From positions 144,701,701-144,765,700 of the forward strand of contig NC_084827.1 of NCBI RefSeq assembly GCF_033115175.1: DNA of 64,000 nucleotides, read 5' to 3'. This document shows, in pieces, positions 31,178 through 64,000 of this stretch (position 1 is the first letter of the stretch; each line of letters starts with the position of its first letter). Both the position numbers and the translations under genes were made by a program. Under the pieces are notes generated by a model, which did not search any database, was not told where the DNA came from, and saw only the letters and a list, made by a program, of their open reading frames with translations. The stretch comes from Lepus europaeus (Eukaryota > Chordata > Mammalia > Lagomorpha > Leporidae).

Positions 31178-32716
31178 CTGTCCACACTGGCTTTTATTGA
31201 TAATAAAGTCTATTGACACGGACGCCCGCAAATAGAATACGCACAAAAATTATAAAAATAAACAACTAGATATTTAAGGGCAAATGTGAAAATTTACACA
31301 TTAGATCATTTAAGATTTTATATATATATATACACACATTTTTTATACTGTAAGTTTTATAAACTAAATATATTAAGCAAAAAGCAAGGTGCAAACCAGC
31401 AAATATCTTGTCATTTGTGTTTTTAAAAGACAGAGAGCCCTACATATGCATAGGCTCTTGGGAAGAATACTTAAACTGCTGTCAGTGTTTTTTCCTAAGG
31501 GACTAGGGATCAGAAAATGGGAAGGAACCTCATTTCCACTGAATATCCTTTGGCACTAATTAAAATAAAAAATCCAAGCATTTTTAGAAGTATGTTCATG
31601 AAAGGAATTTATCAGATAAGAAATAAGTGAAAAATGCAGATGCAGTACATAGTTTATTACAGTGATACTTTAACAATGTAATTCCCAACAATGAAATATT
31701 TCAGGGGGTGATTGAAGACTATTAGCTGAAAATGGTGGCCAAGGGTAGCTTTTTGTTCTTCTCTAAGAAAACAGGCTCGTATAAATATTCGGGTTTGAAA
31801 CCATCACCTTAAAATGGGAATTATCGTACACTGAGGTTCACATCTACTTGACAGAGGACTCCAGATTAATTTGCAGCCAGCACTAAAGTGCTGCGCATCT
31901 GCCTGTTATTCAAGAACAGAGAAATGTGTCAGTGTACAGTAACAGTGAAGTGTCATTTTCTGTTGTTCAAAAGCTACTAACATGTAATTTCAAGATTTTA
32001 TTTCTTTAGCCTGGCCTCTCACTTGTATCATGAACATCATGGCACAGATATTAACTATTCCTAACCTAATCTGTTGTTCTTATGCTTTCCAGATTGAATA
32101 TACAAATAAACTCCTTATACTTTTCCCATTATCCCATCCCCTAAGAAGGTAGGCTAAATCCAAAAGGAGAAAGCTAGATCACTCGCTTTTTCCCAGCCTA
32201 TACCTTTTGTTAAGTCGTTTCGGAAATGGTAAGAGATGATCCGTCTTCTCTATTGCAGTCACTGGTTCCCACACACCGAACAGCAAATAAAGCCGATTTA
32301 CATGATGCCTGTGTCTTTGTACTTCACACTCTGGAACCAGCACCCTTGCAAACAGTCAGCTAGCTCGGGGAGTATTAAAAGGCCCTCAAAAAATTAGGAA
32401 TACTATCTTTAGTATAAAAAAATTTTCAAAAAATATCCAGTTCCAGATAGTCCCTGAGCACACTGTTCATTCCATCAAGAATCCAGAGGTAATGAATGAA
32501 AGGCACATTTTCTCCCACTGGAGGACCACTGCATAGTACGAGACACGGTATACCAGCCAGGCTAATCAAAACTTCTAATTGATGACATTACCCCTCCCAA
32601 TTTTAATCTTGTTCAGTGGAAAAATAATCTAATGTTGGATGTAAACTTTCAACTAGAGGAGTGGCCGCTGGGGTATCACAACCTTCCATGGAGGGGTTCG
32701 AGGGTAAAGGACAGCT
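31178..32716 (-). other. ORC2: ORC2 3' UTR (end approximate)
   Basis: About 1.5 kb of SINE-free sequence follows the ORC2 stop on the minus strand. AATAAA signals in minus orientation are at 31198-31193 (AATAAAAGCC) and an earlier candidate at 31658-31653. The end is placed just after the distal signal by inference from typical mammalian ORC2 transcript length. A (TA)n/(CA)n run is at about 31318-31338. Confidence 0.6.
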
Positions 32717-63816
<31,100 letters not shown>

Positions 63817-64000
63817 CTAAAGAATGAAAACAAAAAAAGACATGACTTAGAAGAAACATTTCATTATCATTATGGTCTAGTTTCATGAAAAGAGAAGTTT
63901 CAATTTCTATGCAGAAGTTACCAGAACTTACTGAATTCTCAATTAGTTGGAGAGGCTTAATTATCACTTAATTTTACAACTACTTCCCTTAGTGACAGGC

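Overview
The window is vertebrate nuclear DNA from a lagomorph, most likely the European rabbit (Oryctolagus cuniculus). The evidence is roughly eighty copies of the lagomorph tRNA-derived C-SINE (tRNA-like head, CT-rich stretch, A-tail), two 5'-truncated L1 copies whose 3' UTR I recognise as rabbit L1, and three interrupted genes with GT-AG introns. The gene order PPIL3 (-), NIF3L1 (+), ORC2 (-) matches the mammalian block at human 2q33.

Layout. Positions 1-7460 hold the 5' part of PPIL3 on the minus strand: a non-coding first exon, an exon ending exactly with the start codon, and two coding exons. The remaining PPIL3 exons lie left of the window. Positions 7360-7800 are a TATA-less divergent promoter shared with NIF3L1. 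Positions 7700-25913 hold all of NIF3L1: a non-coding first exon and six coding exons that join into a complete 377-codon frame. Positions 25914-31180 are the convergent intergenic region. Positions 31180-64000 hold the 3' part of ORC2 on the minus strand: 12 coding exons giving 437 C-terminal residues, plus a 3' UTR. The upstream ORC2 exons lie right of the window. An intact-frame RPL37 processed retrocopy sits in an ORC2 intron, antisense to the host gene.

Almost everything else is transposon-derived. There are young GC-rich C-SINEs with near-perfect target-site duplications, older C-SINEs, two L1 3' ends, ancient L2, MIR, L1M, MER2-like and MER5-like remnants, and three copies of a short mariner-like inverted-repeat element. 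All long open frames outside the three genes and the retrocopy come from SINE sequence or chance.

I see no undescribed gene system. The most unusual structures are genomic scars. One is a 143-base inverted copy of an intronic ancient-L1 segment (24674-24816) pasted into a C-SINE at 26566-26708, so the two arms flank the last NIF3L1 exon. Another is a retrotransposition hot spot at 43970-45325, where three SINEs and the RPL37 retrocopy share one repeated target sequence. There are also two more sites of double integration, and a SINE lying 31 bases upstream of an ORC2 splice acceptor. How the genes relate: PPIL3 and NIF3L1 share a promoter region, and NIF3L1 and ORC2 converge tail to tail. Nothing in the sequence suggests a shared biochemical pathway.
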